Assembly (NCBI GenBank): GCA_036346225.1
Contig: JARFIW010000139.1
Location: forward strand, 4,340,001 to 4,404,000
Direction: 5' to 3'
Source of the DNA: Platerodrilus igneus
Taxonomy: Eukaryota; Arthropoda; Insecta; Coleoptera; Lycidae
DNA: 64,000 nt
Each line of letters begins with the position of its first letter. Within the stretch, counting starts at the first letter, position 1. The notes below the pieces were generated by a model. That model worked only from the letters and a program-made list of their open reading frames with translations, was not told the DNA's origin and ran no database searches. Both the position numbers and the translations under genes were made by a program. Below are positions 1 through 10,810 of the stretch, piece after piece.

Positions 1-14
1 ATCCTGACCTAAGC

Positions 15-98
15 GTCTTAACCTAACTATCCCTAACCTAACTATCCTAACCTAACTATCCTAACCTAACTATTCTAACTTAACTGTCTCAACCAAGA
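15..98. repeat. CCTAA-rich short tandem repeat
   Basis: About four copies of a 14-bp unit (CCTAACCTAACTAT) with small variations. The unit contains two copies of CCTAA, the complement of the common insect telomere repeat TTAGG, but the regular ACTAT spacer means it is not a plain telomere array. An interstitial simple repeat is the safer reading. Confidence 0.7.
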
Positions 99-99
99 C

Positions 100-1010
100 T
101 TTCTAGGAGATTTTCTAGGGTTTTTCTGGATGTTTTTTAGGCTTTTCGGAGATTTTCTAGGCTATGTCTGAGATTTTCTAGGTTTTGTCGAAGATTTTCT
201 AGGTTTTTTAGGAGGTTTTCAGTTTGTTTCGGAGTTTTTCAGACTTTTTCGGAGGATTTCAGGCTTTTCCGGTGATTTTCTAGTTTTTCCCGGTGATTTA
301 CTAGGCTTTTCCGGTGATTTTCTAGTCTTTCATTTGATTTTCTAGGCTTTTTCTGTGGTTTTCTAGGCGTATCCGGTGGTTTTCTAGGTTTTTCCGGCAA
401 TTTTATGTGCTTTTTTGCAATTTTCATTGCTTTTCCTGTAATTTTCTTAGCTTTTACGACAATTGTCTTGGCTTTTCCGGTAATTTTCTAGGCTTTTACG
501 ATTATTTTCTAGGCTTTTCCAGTGATCTTCTATGCTTTTCCGGTGATTTTCTAGGCTCTTCCAGTAATTTTTTTGACTTGTTCTGCAATTTTCTTGGCTT
601 TTCCTGCAATTTCCTAGGCTTTTCCGGCAATTCCCTAGGCTTTTTCGGCAATTCCCTAGGCTTTCGCGGCAATTTCCTAGGCTTTCTAGGTAATTTCCTA
701 CGCTTTCTCGGTAATTTCTTAGGCTTCCTCGATATTTTCCTAGGCTTCTCCGGCAATTTCCTAGGCTTCTCAGCGAATTTTCTAGGCTTTCTCGAATTTT
801 CTAGGCTTTCATCGAATTTTGTACGCTTTTCTCGAATTTTCTAGGATTTCCCAAATTTTTTTGAAATTTCTAGGCTCTTCTCGAATTTTCTAGGCCTTTC
901 TCGAATTTTCTAGGCTTCTATTGATTTGTTAGGTTTTTCTTCAATTTTTTAGCCTTTTCTCAAATTTTCTAGGCTTTTCTCGAATTTTTTAAGTTTTTCG
1001 GAGCTTTTCT
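100..1010. repeat. 21-bp minisatellite
   Basis: Roughly forty degenerate copies of a 21-bp unit, consensus near GGCTTTTCCGGCAATTTTCTA. The period is a multiple of three, so each strand keeps long apparent open frames with a 7-residue repeat (Phe/Gly-rich on plus, Lys/Pro/Arg-rich on minus). These frames follow from the period and the rarity of stops in the unit. I do not regard them as genes. Confidence 0.9.
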
Positions 1011-1126
1011 CGGCAAACTTCTCTAAGTGTTCAGTTTTTACAAAGTCTACTTGGGCGATGTAGTTTTGAACCGGTCAACTTTTCCAGGTTGTTTCAATGA
1101 AGTCTACTAGGACGAAGTGGTCTTGG

Positions 1127-1172
1127 TGCGACCAACTTCCCGAAGTTGATGCGACCAACTTCCCAAAGTTGA
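1127..1172. repeat. 23-bp direct duplication
   Basis: Two adjacent 23-bp copies beginning TGCGACCAACTTCCC differ at one position. A short perfect hairpin (stem GTAGTCC/GGACTAC) follows near 1221-1240. No function is apparent. Confidence 0.75.
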
Positions 1173-2919
1173 TGAAAGGTTATATGGGGTCTTGGGCGTA
1201 ATGGGTTTATGGCGCTTAATGTAGTCCCGAAAGGACTACAAGCCGTTTCTAGTCACCTATATTAAAACTTTAATCTCATCTTAAAACAAAGTGATTAATT
1301 TGAGTATCCCTATTTGGCTAAATGTATGTGTAAAAGTTTCTGTGATTACAATAATGGTGCTTTTCCTGGTTATAAATCGCTTTCAATCAAGCGTGCACCC
1401 AAGTCCATTCCATAAGAAAAATTCGTTGTAGGTATTTAAATATTAAACAGTTTAAAATATGTAGCGAATGGAAAAAATTTAAAGACTTACAGCTTTTTCT
1501 TCCAAGGTTTGAGCGACATCGTACAAGACAACAATGGGGCGTCAGTCAAGTAATTCTTTGAATCCAACTAATGTTGATGAAAGCATCTACTTACCGAATC
1601 ACTTTCACTAAGTCACAGTAATTTATTTAATTCCGCGCTCGCGAATGCGTCTGGGAGCTTTTTCATTAGTAAGTCTGAATTTATGAAATTACCGTACTCA
1701 AATTAAGTAAACCTTGTCATCGTTTGGCGCTGATTGTTGGTCGATTGCAGCATGAGTGATCGACCGTGTTTGGAAGAACCCTTTATTATGGTTTGATGGC
1801 ATATATAAGTTAAAACGCCCCATGTACTGATTTACAGGGTTCATGCGACTTGAACTGAAGTTGTGGTTGGGGGTCAAAGGGTTTCTCGATACATGGGAAT
1901 AGTAGATACTGCTTCTGTTGCTATTTACTATTGACGTCTACGGCATCGGGTATGTCCAATACGTCTTAAATTTGTATTATTTTATGAGCTTCTGTCTATT
2001 TGAGTAATTTATAATTATTTCAGTTCTTTTCAATGTATTGGAATGTTTTTAGATCCACGTTGGTAGGATGGTTATTCATGGAAAGTATGTTGGTGATTTT
2101 TTAATTTGGTATGTCTATGGTAAAAGTCCAGGTTTTTAATTGCTGGTTCTAAAATAATGCACTAAGTACTTTACTATTTATTTCGATATTTTACTTTAAT
2201 AATCTAATTGAATAGTCCCATTATAAACTGTGCACTACCCAACTTCTATAACATTTTAGGGGTATTTTTCTTAGGATAGCTCCCGAACCAGCTAAAATTG
2301 ATAAATAGCTTTCCTGTATACACACGCGAGTATTACAGAACATCCAAATAATGACGTATGGCCAAAATTCGACAGATCAGTCCTCCAATGACTTCTTTCT
2401 ATTAAGATATTTCAAAAATAAAATACGTGGCGAGTGTTTTTCGTCGTCTGCTAGGTTGTTAAATCATTTGATTGGTTTGTTTGGGAGGCACCTCATTCAG
2501 AACGAAAGAATCGTTTTAAAGATTGGATTCATCGGATTCAAAAGTGTACGACCACGAATGGGGAATATTTTGAGAAGTAATAAAGTGATTTATATTACAT
2601 CATTTTTATGTATTTTCCGCGAATTTTAGCAATAACGATCAGATTAAACGGATTTTTCTTAAAAACTTATATTATTGGTTTTGTTTAGTGAATAAATCTG
2701 TGGTAAAATGCAATTATCTGTCCAATCTTTGTAAAATTATCCATAAAAAAATTTAATGATTTAAAAAAATTACGCGTATAATACAGACGCTTTGAAATAC
2801 AATGAAACTTTTATAAACGAATTAAGAAATTGCATATAAATAAAAAATGTTTGTGACGAATTTATTTTTAGCTAGTATTTCCAATGAATTAAGTAATTTG
2901 TGATACAGAAGCTAATTGT

Positions 2920-2937
2920 ATTTTTTTTATGTTTTAG
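2920..2937 (+). other. 3' splice site of docking-protein exon
   Basis: A T-rich tract followed by TTTTAG sits directly before the coding frame. An in-frame extension upstream would read through this tract, which is typical intron sequence, so the exon most likely begins at 2938. Confidence 0.6.
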
Positions 2938-2939
2938 TA

Positions 2940-4424
2940 ATGGATAGCCCTAGACGATCTACTACTCGAATCGAGTCTCGAAGGCAAGAGTTAATCGATT
3001 CCGTTCGTTCAAGGGCAGATTCTCCATATACAGACCTAGAAAGCAGTTATGGTTGTGGTGATGTTACTATAGATAATTGGAATCAACCAACTATGGAACG
3101 ATGCATGAGCTGCATAAGCAAATTAGGAGCACTTTCCAGGTCTTCCACTGTAGCAACAACACCTAGCATACCTCCTTGTTGGGAGCATGCTTGTGATCGG
3201 CATTCTACCAGCAGTGGTTCAGACTGTAGTGGCTGGAGTCAAGCAGTTACTAAACCACCTAGACCACCTAAACCAAATTTAAATTCACCCCACAGAAAAG
3301 TTGTATCATCTTCTCCAATGTCATATGATAATTACGACATTCCTAAAATTCCGTATCCTGTTAATTCTAATGAAATGTCAAACGAAGAATATTATGATAC
3401 ACCTAAAAAGATTAAGGAGTGCTTGGAAGCAGTCCGTAAACCATGTGGATGCGTTTTGCGTGTACGACAACCTGAACACGAAACTCAGTGTGTTTGTCAG
3501 CGTCTGCTATCTTGTTGGTCGGCGCAAGAAGATATACAAGCTCTGTATGCAACTGTCGATATGAGCAAGAAATGTTCTAGAAACCAAAATTATGCTAATT
3601 TACAATCTAAATCTGCCTCTAATTATGCTAACATTGATTTTGCCCAGTCACTAGAATTATACGAAAATGCAAAACAAGTTATTGAAAATGCAGGTTTATG
3701 TAACAAGTGTGGTCATTCACAGGAAGACTACCTAATGATGCAACCAACTGTTATTAAAAATCAAACTATAGCTGGTTATCTACCCATGTCACCTGCTGTT
3801 AAACAACGTTTAGATAAAGTTTTTTCTTCTAGTAATCCAAATTTAGCACCTGTTGTTGACCGTGGCAGTAAACCATCGGGATCTGCAATGCTCCAAGCCA
3901 ATGTTTACCAAAGAAAGCAGTTGCTCGATTCTACTGATAATCTTGAGCAGCGACGCAAACGCTCAAATTCTGCTGATTCTAGTCGTTGTGAAGAAGACGG
4001 GTCTTTGTGCACTTGTGCACAATCTATTGTACGCCGATCTTCTTCAGTTCCTTGTAAATCAAATCGTGATTCATCTAGTTCAAACGATTCTGGTGTATTT
4101 GAACTTCCTCGACGTACAGGCACGTGTATTTCTACATTACCGAGACGATCAAAATCTTCTGATCCTTTACAGGATCTAAGTTTCCAATTTCAAAAAATGG
4201 ATAGCAAGTCAGCAAGTGCAGAAGCGGAAGTTCCAGTATGTCAATCCGAATCGAATAGTAGTGCAACTTCAGATATGTCTGACTATATTGAAACGTTGTC
4301 AATGTCATCACATAGCTCTACAGAAGCTCCACCACCGAGTTGCACATTAAGACCTCGGTCCGGCAATGAATACTTAAGTCTACAAAGACTTATTGCTCCA
4401 GTTCCTGAGGAACACCATAACTAG
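2940..4424 (+). CDS. Tyr-motif docking/adaptor protein, terminal coding exon
   Basis: About 494 codons, open to a TAG, with balanced codon use unlike the surrounding AT-rich debris. The protein is Ser-rich and low-complexity, with many Tyr motifs of the kind found in receptor-tyrosine-kinase docking proteins: NYDIPK, YYDTPKK, NYANLQ, NYANIDF, ELYENAK, EYLSLQ. Two YxxM motifs (DYLMMQ, GYLPMSP) fit PI3-kinase p85 SH2 binding. PPRPPKP is an SH3-type ligand. A Cys-rich segment lies near residues 160-190. No PH or PTB domain is present. Such domains, if the protein has them, would be encoded in exons to the left. A splice acceptor ends at 2937, so the ATG at 2940 may be internal or may be the start after a 5' UTR intron. 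The pattern resembles the tails of the IRS, Gab/Dos, FRS2 and Dok families. I cannot choose between them. Confidence 0.75.
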   Translation: MDSPRRSTTRIESRRQELIDSVRSRADSPYTDLESSYGCGDVTIDNWNQPTMERCMSCISKLGALSRSSTVATTPSIPPCWEHACDRHSTSSGSDCSGWSQAVTKPPRPPKPNLNSPHRKVVSSSPMSYDNYDIPKIPYPVNSNEMSNEEYYDTPKKIKECLEAVRKPCGCVLRVRQPEHETQCVCQRLLSCWSAQEDIQALYATVDMSKKCSRNQNYANLQSKSASNYANIDFAQSLELYENAKQVIENAGLCNKCGHSQEDYLMMQPTVIKNQTIAGYLPMSPAVKQRLDKVFSSSNPNLAPVVDRGSKPSGSAMLQANVYQRKQLLDSTDNLEQRRKRSNSADSSRCEEDGSLCTCAQSIVRRSSSVPCKSNRDSSSSNDSGVFELPRRTGTCISTLPRRSKSSDPLQDLSFQFQKMDSKSASAEAEVPVCQSESNSSATSDMSDYIETLSMSSHSSTEAPPPSCTLRPRSGNEYLSLQRLIAPVPEEHHN

Positions 4425-5426
4425 TCCTGTCATGCTAAGCAATACTATTGTAATATTTAAAATTAGGTACTTATACATATTCTGCCAAAGTGGCTCTGTA
4501 TAAAACAACGACTTATATTAAAGAATATTTAGTATTTAGTTTGTTGTTCTTATATATTTACCAAACATCTACAATTTGTATTTTCTTTTGTGATTTCTTT
4601 TCAAGGGTAGGTATTTATACTCCCAAGTTGAAACTAAATTGTCTAGTTGTAAACCTTCCCATAGAAACACACCACACAATTTGAAAGCTCAACAGCTAAA
4701 AGGTAAGTAAATCATCAGATCAAGTTTAAGATAGACTTGATTAAGTGTTTCTAAATATAAGAACTAATCAACAACAAACTATCTCACCATCCTAATGTTA
4801 GAGTGTACTTTTCGATGTTCACTACTTTACAAATTAGAAGCTAAAAGTACAGGTCCTATCCACGATTACTAAATAAATGCAACGATTGCATTGTTTCGAA
4901 GTAACTAACTGTCATTTTGCGCTCTTAAACTTTTTTGTTTATAATTTTTTATTTATACAATATTTTATTTATGAATATCCATTATCAAAGAAAGGCTTGT
5001 GTTGTACTATGCAATCGCATGTCCTTCTATCCATATAATTGTTTGAAAATGGAAAATTAATTTGGAGAATTTCAAAATGGAAATTTGATTACATAACTTT
5101 TGTAATAGTTAATTTAAAATACCCAGAAAATGAAATTGATCATAAAGAAACACAGAGAAGGAATTAGAATGAGGAAACTAGAAATATTAACAAAATTTCA
5201 AACACTAAACAAAGTAACTATATAATCTAAGGAAAAATCTCAAAATATTGAGGGGTTGTTATATTCATTTTATGATTAAATTAAAATTTACCCTTTTGAT
5301 TCATTATTCATTTATTTAAATCCTACTTAAATCCTCCAACAATACCTGGTATATTAGACCTACCTACAATAAAATACGCTTCTAGTAATTTTCAAGTTCA
5401 AATCTATTTGTTTTAAAAAAAAATTA
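4425..5426. other. 3' UTR and intergenic sequence
   Basis: AT-rich sequence following the docking-protein stop. The first part is probably 3' UTR. I see no gene or recognisable element in the remainder. Confidence 0.5.
4872..4877 (+). terminator. candidate polyadenylation signal
   Basis: AATAAA lies about 450 bp after the stop codon of the docking-protein exon. It is the first canonical hexamer downstream, so it is a reasonable 3' end. AT-rich DNA produces such hexamers by chance. Confidence 0.4.
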
Positions 5427-5585
5427 TGCTACGTTCATCAACGTAGTCTAACACAAAAAAAAAAACAAGGAAAGACTGACCGGGCTCAGTCGGTGAGTAG
5501 GCGGGGTATTACACATACAAAAATTAAGGAAAGGCCTGAAATAAAAATACACACACTCATTCACAACTCACAACATATACGAAGG
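5427..5585 (-). repeat. left inverted-repeat arm
   Basis: Reverse complement of the segment ending at 6346, sharing the terminal palindrome (stem CTACGTT/AACGTAG), a poly-A/T run, the GACTGA hairpin and a conserved block containing GGCGGGGTATTACACATAC. Confidence 0.8.
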
Positions 5586-6195
5586 AAAATCTCTAATTAC
5601 AAAAATATATGTACAAAAGCACAGTAGTACCAAAAAAAATAGACAATCAATAATTACAAGCTACACATATCAACAAAATCAAAAGGAAACATTTTTTTAA
5701 ATGTTGAGCTGCCGTCTTTAGGTACCTACGCCCTACATTATTTAGTAACAAAGAAAAAAATGCAAACGCAACACTAAAAGCCACAGTTCTAAATCATTGT
5801 AGATATAAAATTAAACATATAGGATGGTCACGATAAATACAATATTAATAATAAATATCATCTCACTTGACGATAATCAATTTAAAAATTCTAAGTTTAT
5901 TCAACACGTGGAGCCTTATAATTATACTCTTCCGGCCAATTTCACAAGAAAATAGTGCATGAACACTCACCCGAGCCTCCACAGTGTAGGTTTGGGTCGC
6001 AACCTTCCCTATTGACAGAGCGTAGCAGAGGAGCTTGAGATCCCGCAGTGTGGGTGTCCTCCCATAAGAAAAGGAGCGGCAAAGCAATGGGTCGTCAGGT
6101 CCACCGGAGGAAGAAGCACGCTGTAGGGCGTGCGCGAAATTTTCATAAAGAAAAACGAAAACAACCAAAAATACAACAAATGTTTTTGTTGTGTA

Positions 6196-6640
6196 TAATA
6201 AAAAGAAAGTGAAAAAGTGTGTGTATTTTTATTTCAAGCCTTTCTTTAATTCTTGTATGTGTAATACCCCGCCTACTCACTGACTGAGCCCGGTCAGTCT
6301 TCCTTTGTTTTTTTTTTTGTTTTAGACTATGTCGATTAACGTAGCATAAATTTTGGCGCCCAACGTGCCTGAAGTCACGACAGAAATTTCTTGAGTATAA
6401 CCATTTAAGAAAACAGGAACATGTAGAATAATAAAAAGAAAGTGAAAAAGTGTGTGTATTTTTATTTCAAGCCTTTCTTTAATTCTTGTATGTGTAATAC
6501 CCCGCCTACTCACTGACTGAGCCCGGTCAGTCTTTCTTTGTTTTAGACTATGTCGATGAACGTAGCATAAATTTTGGCCCCTAACGTGCCTGAAGTCACG
6601 ACAGAAATTTCTTGAGTATAACCATTTAAGAAAACAGGAA
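6196..6640 (+). repeat. tandem duplication containing right arm and PBS-like site
   Basis: Two copies of a unit of about 221 bp that runs through the right arm into a conserved stretch after the TGGCGCC motif. The first copy keeps TGGCGCCCAACGTG (6354-6367). The second is mutated at this site. Confidence 0.75.
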
Positions 6641-6928
6641 CATGTAGAATTTTGACAGCAACAGCAACAGACATTAAAGATACAGGTTCCCTAACTTCAA
6701 CAGGACTTTCTTTATCCTGGAAATTATCGTCACTTCAGCAACATTTGTGCTTGCACACACGACTGGAAAAAGGAGAGGAATGTGGAACGAAAGGAACGAA
6801 GAAAAAAAAGAAAAAAACCAAAAAGAATAACACCAAACAACAAGTACAAGAACCACCAAAAAAACTTAAGAATCGCACAAAAGAAAATAAAGCAGAATCC
6901 CAGTGTAGTTATGTATGAGTATGTGAGT

Positions 6929-7065
6929 GCGTGTACGTGCGTGTGTGTGTGTCTGTGTGTGTTGTTGATGTATGAGTATCTGAGTGTGTGTGTGTGTGTG
7001 TGTGTGTTGATGTATGTGTAGGTGTGTGTATGTAATGTGCATGTATAAAGTGTGCGTGTGTGTAT
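6929..7065. repeat. imperfect (GT)n microsatellite
   Basis: GT-rich tract with interruptions, directly upstream of the SINE-like domain. The association recurs at 39750-40175. Confidence 0.85.
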
Positions 7066-7074
7066 GTGTTGGAC

Positions 7075-7145
7075 TGCTGTAGTCGCCTCTTATGACAGGC
7101 AGGTCGTACCATGGGGCTATTCTATTCCCAGACCCACACGGGTGG
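7075..7145 (+). repeat. conserved SINE-like domain (possibly Nin-DC)
   Basis: Contains TAGTCGCCTCTTATGACAGG, then a CTATTCTATTCCCAGACCC block and CACACGGGTGG. The same domain recurs at 39770-39840, 39910-39982 and 40122-40175. From memory it resembles the deeply conserved metazoan SINE central domain called Nin-DC, which I could not verify here. No Pol III boxes flank it, so this may be only a fragment of a SINE. Confidence 0.5.
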
Positions 7146-7200
7146 AGTACAAGGAGGGAGTGAAAGAAAGGAGAACCAAACAGAAATGTGGGTGTTTATG

Positions 7201-7203
<3 letters not shown>

Positions 7204-7266
<63 letters not shown>
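7204..7266. repeat. (GT)n microsatellite
   Basis: About thirty uninterrupted GT dinucleotides just before the right end of the inverted-repeat element. Confidence 0.95.
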
Positions 7267-7272
<6 letters not shown>

Positions 7273-7394
7273 AAAGTGTGTGTGTATGTGTTGGACTCAG
7301 ACTGAGCCCGGTCAGTCTTTCTTTGGTTTTATTGTGTTAGCCTACGTCGATGAACGTAGCAGGGTCAATACATCGTAAGTGGTCCAAAAATAAA

Positions 7395-7855
7395 ATAATT
7401 GGTTGGTTACTTGACCATTTAAAAAAAAAACTTTTTGTAGGTGATAACCCCTATATGTTAGTAGCATAAAACTATATAAATTTTATGTTGACTTGTTTAA
7501 AAATGGCAGCCATTTATGCTTCACGCCGTGTGACATTTCTTACGTTTCTAGAAGTTTGCGTAAAGTCCTATATTTCAGTTATGGTTTGTTACAGACCTCT
7601 GAAACAAATGCTGTTATTTATTGCACATTCTAGACTACTTTTTTGTTAATTACATCTTTGGCTATCTGGTTTCTTTATGTCTGAAATTTCGTGTCGCATT
7701 TGAAATTTGTCATTATAAAAAATGAAATTTTGGAAGAGTAATTTTTGAATAGGGTTAAAATATCAGATACCCAGTTTTTTACAAATATTTTTGTTAGGGT
7801 AGTTTATGTAATCATATAATTAAGCACTGATACTTGTCTTCTTTTTATTATAAGA
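7395..7855 (+). repeat. dispersed repeat, copy 1
   Basis: About 460 bp matching the reverse complement of 21505-21935, with conserved blocks such as TTTAAAAATGGCAG, ATGGTTTGTTACAG and GGGTTAAAATATCAGA. No coding capacity was recognised. An unclassified TE fragment is likely. Confidence 0.75.
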
Positions 7856-7894
7856 TCTCACAAATGCGCTTTTCAATTATTTAAGTGAATATAA

Positions 7895-7895
<1 letters not shown>

Positions 7896-7934
<39 letters not shown>
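7896..7934. repeat. (TA)n microsatellite
   Basis: About twenty TA dinucleotides. Confidence 0.95.
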
Positions 7935-7938
<4 letters not shown>

Positions 7939-9986
7939 TGCTGTGGTACCGGGGATTAAAGTTTAAGAATCGAGATGAGTCATTAAATACTTTTCAAAAA
8001 TAAAAATTTTCAAAAACATTCCTTACCCGCTTGATTTTCTGCTTCAAGAATCTCTTCCGCAGCTTCCCTGGCTAGCTCAGCTGTGCCTCTTCTCGGATAC
8101 CTAAATTTACAATCATTCTTCCTTCCCACTCACACACCATTCAATAAAATCATCAAATAATATAACAATCATACAATTTTCAATTTACCACTATTTACAG
8201 CTAAATTATACACAGGTATAAACAGTTTGGTACACTAATTACAACTCAATAAGTGCTAGGTTTTAAAGTCCTTGCTTTAAATTATTATTTGCAAACACAT
8301 TTAAGAAAAATATGAGTAGATGGGCCCCAAATAATACCCTAAATTTATCATTTACTGGAGTATGGTGAGTTCATAATAACCCAGTTTATTTATGTATGCC
8401 TTTTACCTTGCATAAATCTAATACAAGATTAATAGACCCGTTTACCCTTAACAATCTAATGTATATTCATAATAAAATTTAGTATGTTTAAATACACCCT
8501 TTGCAATATTTTTAAATAACCCCAATAATTGTGCAGCACACGTATCTTCTCCGATACGTTTATATAATCACAAATAACCCCAATATTTACTCACACCTCA
8601 CCAAATAATACAACAGTTTATCAGATAACAGAAATTTCAAATAAGTTACCTGGAGAATGCTTCAGGCCTCCATCCCTTTGACGATGCTCACCAGAATCCC
8701 TTGGCTTCGTGACTATGCGCTTTAATACTCTACATATTCATAGATGATAACCCCAATATTCGCCAAGCGCCTTGCTTCCAATTACCATTCCATAACAGCA
8801 TACAAACTCACATATATTATACTTCTGTTTATTGATTTACTAGCTTGGTATGGTATTAGTTGGACCTCGGTTAATTTAATTCACTCGACACTACTCATGT
8901 TAATAACTATGAGGCCTCAACTACCAAGTTACAAATACTAGCACTACATTTACTGTATTATGAATACTTTAATACTCACAAGAACTCTACTATAACGTCG
9001 GTCTATCGGTGTAACGTAGTATAAAACGATGAGAATGCAAAGAGAGCCCTCCTAATTCTCCCAGAGTATTTATATTTTTCAACCTGCCACCTCTAGGACA
9101 CACTTCACGCGAAAAACTTATTATCAAATAACAATTTTCCTAATTTTGATTTAACCAATTTAAAAATTCCTGAAATTGTTTTCGTGGACGCGCCGCGCCG
9201 TATGATCCGAAAATCGCTCCCACTTGTTGCGTGTTCGTACGTTTCGAAACTGTTCGTTCCTAACCAATGATACTATTCTGTGTCGTCATGAAACCCCGCC
9301 TGTACTATTTTTATCTCTGTCTTATGCATATTTGAGGTCGCGTTCCAAACCCCACTTGAGTTGTAGAAAATCGATATTGCTGACAGCCCATGTCCACTCT
9401 ACGTGTATTCGTACGTGCTTTTCCCAATATCAACGCTTTTATCTCTGTCTTTATCTGTAGCATATTACCGATAGTGCATCTCCCCTGCTCTTTAAGAACT
9501 TTGTTAGTTTGTTATTCGAATCAACTGACGGTTGAAAACTATTTTCTATGAAATCCGCTTTATTATGCTGATAATTTCGAAGAATGTAACCTTTTAAACA
9601 TGCAGGTATTCTTAATTATAGACCGTTTAAAACAACAATTTTTGGAGTCTATATTTCACCGTATCCAATAAAACTGACGTCTGTTTGTTACCAAGAAATC
9701 CTTTTGCGTTGGGATTATTGATTTTCTATACCCTGGTGTGCTTTCTAATGCTTTTACATGTTGAAGTAAAATTAATTAAATTCATTATGCGTTTCTATTT
9801 GTTTTCAAAACTGGTTTTCTTTATGTACCTTTAGCCTTTCAGTCATTAATTATAAAAATACGTCAATACTTGTCCGTTTAAATTAAATAAATTAAATAAA
9901 TTTTGCGCGTAACTAATTTGTTCCTTTCTCTATACAGGGTGTTTGAAATTGCATTTCTTACCCCAAATTTAACCCTTTGAATCCAT

Positions 9987-9989
<3 letters not shown>
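7935..9989. other. mostly unassigned sequence
   Basis: AT-rich, with one candidate minus-strand exon (separate entry). A GC-richer patch near 9170-9300 (GACGCGCCGCGCCG at 9187) hints at an old LTR or promoter, but I cannot identify it. Confidence 0.4.
8027..8100 (-). CDS. candidate small internal exon
   Basis: On the minus strand a 74-bp segment is bounded by AAATTTAG on its left and GTAAGG on its right, acceptable 3' and 5' splice sites. One frame is fully open and reads a charged, helix-prone peptide (…RGTAELAREAAEEILEAE…). It is locally GC-richer than its surroundings. I do not recognise the protein. A TE-derived fragment or chance is possible. Confidence 0.3.

Positions 9990-10024
<35 letters not shown>
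9990..10024. repeat. (TA)n microsatellite
   Basis: About seventeen TA dinucleotides, 50 bp before the Pao/BEL insertion. Confidence 0.95.
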
Positions 10025-10028
<4 letters not shown>

Positions 10029-10078
10029 AAGTTGGGATATCTCTTTACATAGTTTTTGTGAAATGTTACGAGACCGAC

Positions 10079-10531
10079 TGTTAGAAATATATGAGGTTTC
10101 CTCTTTTGACGATATTAGGCGGTTTATCGTAACTGTGCATACACGTGAAGGATAATACCCGTCCTATTATGTACAACAATAAAATAAAACGAGTCGCGTT
10201 TGATACTTCGTAACGTATGGTAGATGCACGGCCTTGTGCGCCACATTTTTGCAATTCTTACCTGTATTCCCTTCGCGGGACTCTCAATTTTTTGTGCTAC
10301 GCAACATTGAAGATCTTCTCTACAAGTGTTGGGTAAGTGTTTACACTGTTCCGATTTATTGCATTTTTATTATTGTCGAAATTGTAAAACCTCAGCATTT
10401 ATTATTGTTATTATCAATTCGGTTTTCACCATTCAAACAACAGTCCACTCAGCTATCGGAAAATTGCACTTGATGAGCAATCTGGAGAAAATCTCAATGC
10501 AGGATTTTTTACATCCATTGCTTATCATATA
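10079..10531 (+). repeat. 5' LTR of Pao/BEL element
   Basis: Starts TGTTAGAAATATATGAGG. It aligns with the 3' LTR throughout with a handful of substitutions and short indels. The terminal CA of the 3' LTR is TA here. Confidence 0.9.
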
Positions 10532-10810
10532 AGATTTGGTCACTTCGCATCGCTGGATTTAAAACTGGGATTTAATAATTTTTGATTGTTAAATTGGGGG
10601 GTTTAAATTCTTATTTTGTAGTCAAAATTAATTGACCTCGCTAACCGAATTATAATTTATATAATTTATGTGATTACAAACATTGTTTGCTATTAAATTG
10701 GAATTTTGTGCTAATCGTATTTTTAACACTTGCATTACAAGTTTTGTTTACAATCCCTTATCAGCTTACTAATTGCCGATTTATTCTTAACATTTGTTAA
10801 ATTCCTTAAA

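Larger units (their letters stand above)
1011..2937. other. non-coding stretch upstream of docking-protein exon
   Basis: No convincing coding sequence. A 92-codon open frame at 2351-2629 has no recognisable domain or splice context. The last 20 bases are a T-rich tract ending in TTTTAG, a good 3' splice site, so at least the right part is probably intron. Confidence 0.5.
5427..7361. mobile_element. mosaic inverted-repeat (foldback-like) element
   Basis: The left end begins TGCTACGTTCATCAACGTAG, and its reverse complement recurs ending at 6346, 6567 and 7361 (…AACGTAGCA). Left and inner right arms match over about 150 bp in inverted orientation, including a GACTGA/TCAGTC hairpin. The 6196-6640 segment is a tandem duplication with a unit near 221 bp. 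After the first inner right arm lies TGGCGCCCAACGTG, which matches the start of a tRNA-Lys primer-binding site. Segments at 6600-6740 match the gag region at 40600-40745, and 6785-6890 matches 39640-39745, but in permuted order. I infer a rearranged, non-autonomous relative of the LTR element at 38928-42712. No coding capacity is left. Confidence 0.6.

Noticed and set aside
239..844. Long open frames on both strands in the 21-bp repeat
   Set aside because: Frames arise because 21 is a multiple of three. The peptides are pure 7-residue repeats with no start context.
2351..2629. 92-codon plus-strand open frame
   Set aside because: No domain, no splice signals and no conserved pattern. Length is within chance.
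6909..7305. Thr/His and Val/Cys repeat peptides around GT tracts
   Set aside because: Microsatellite translation only.
8650..8719. Second minus-strand exon upstream of 8027-8100
   Set aside because: The open frame is out of phase with the first candidate exon, and the acceptor lacks a pyrimidine tract.
10234..10532. Open frames repeated at 16116-16540
   Set aside because: These are the two Pao/BEL LTRs.
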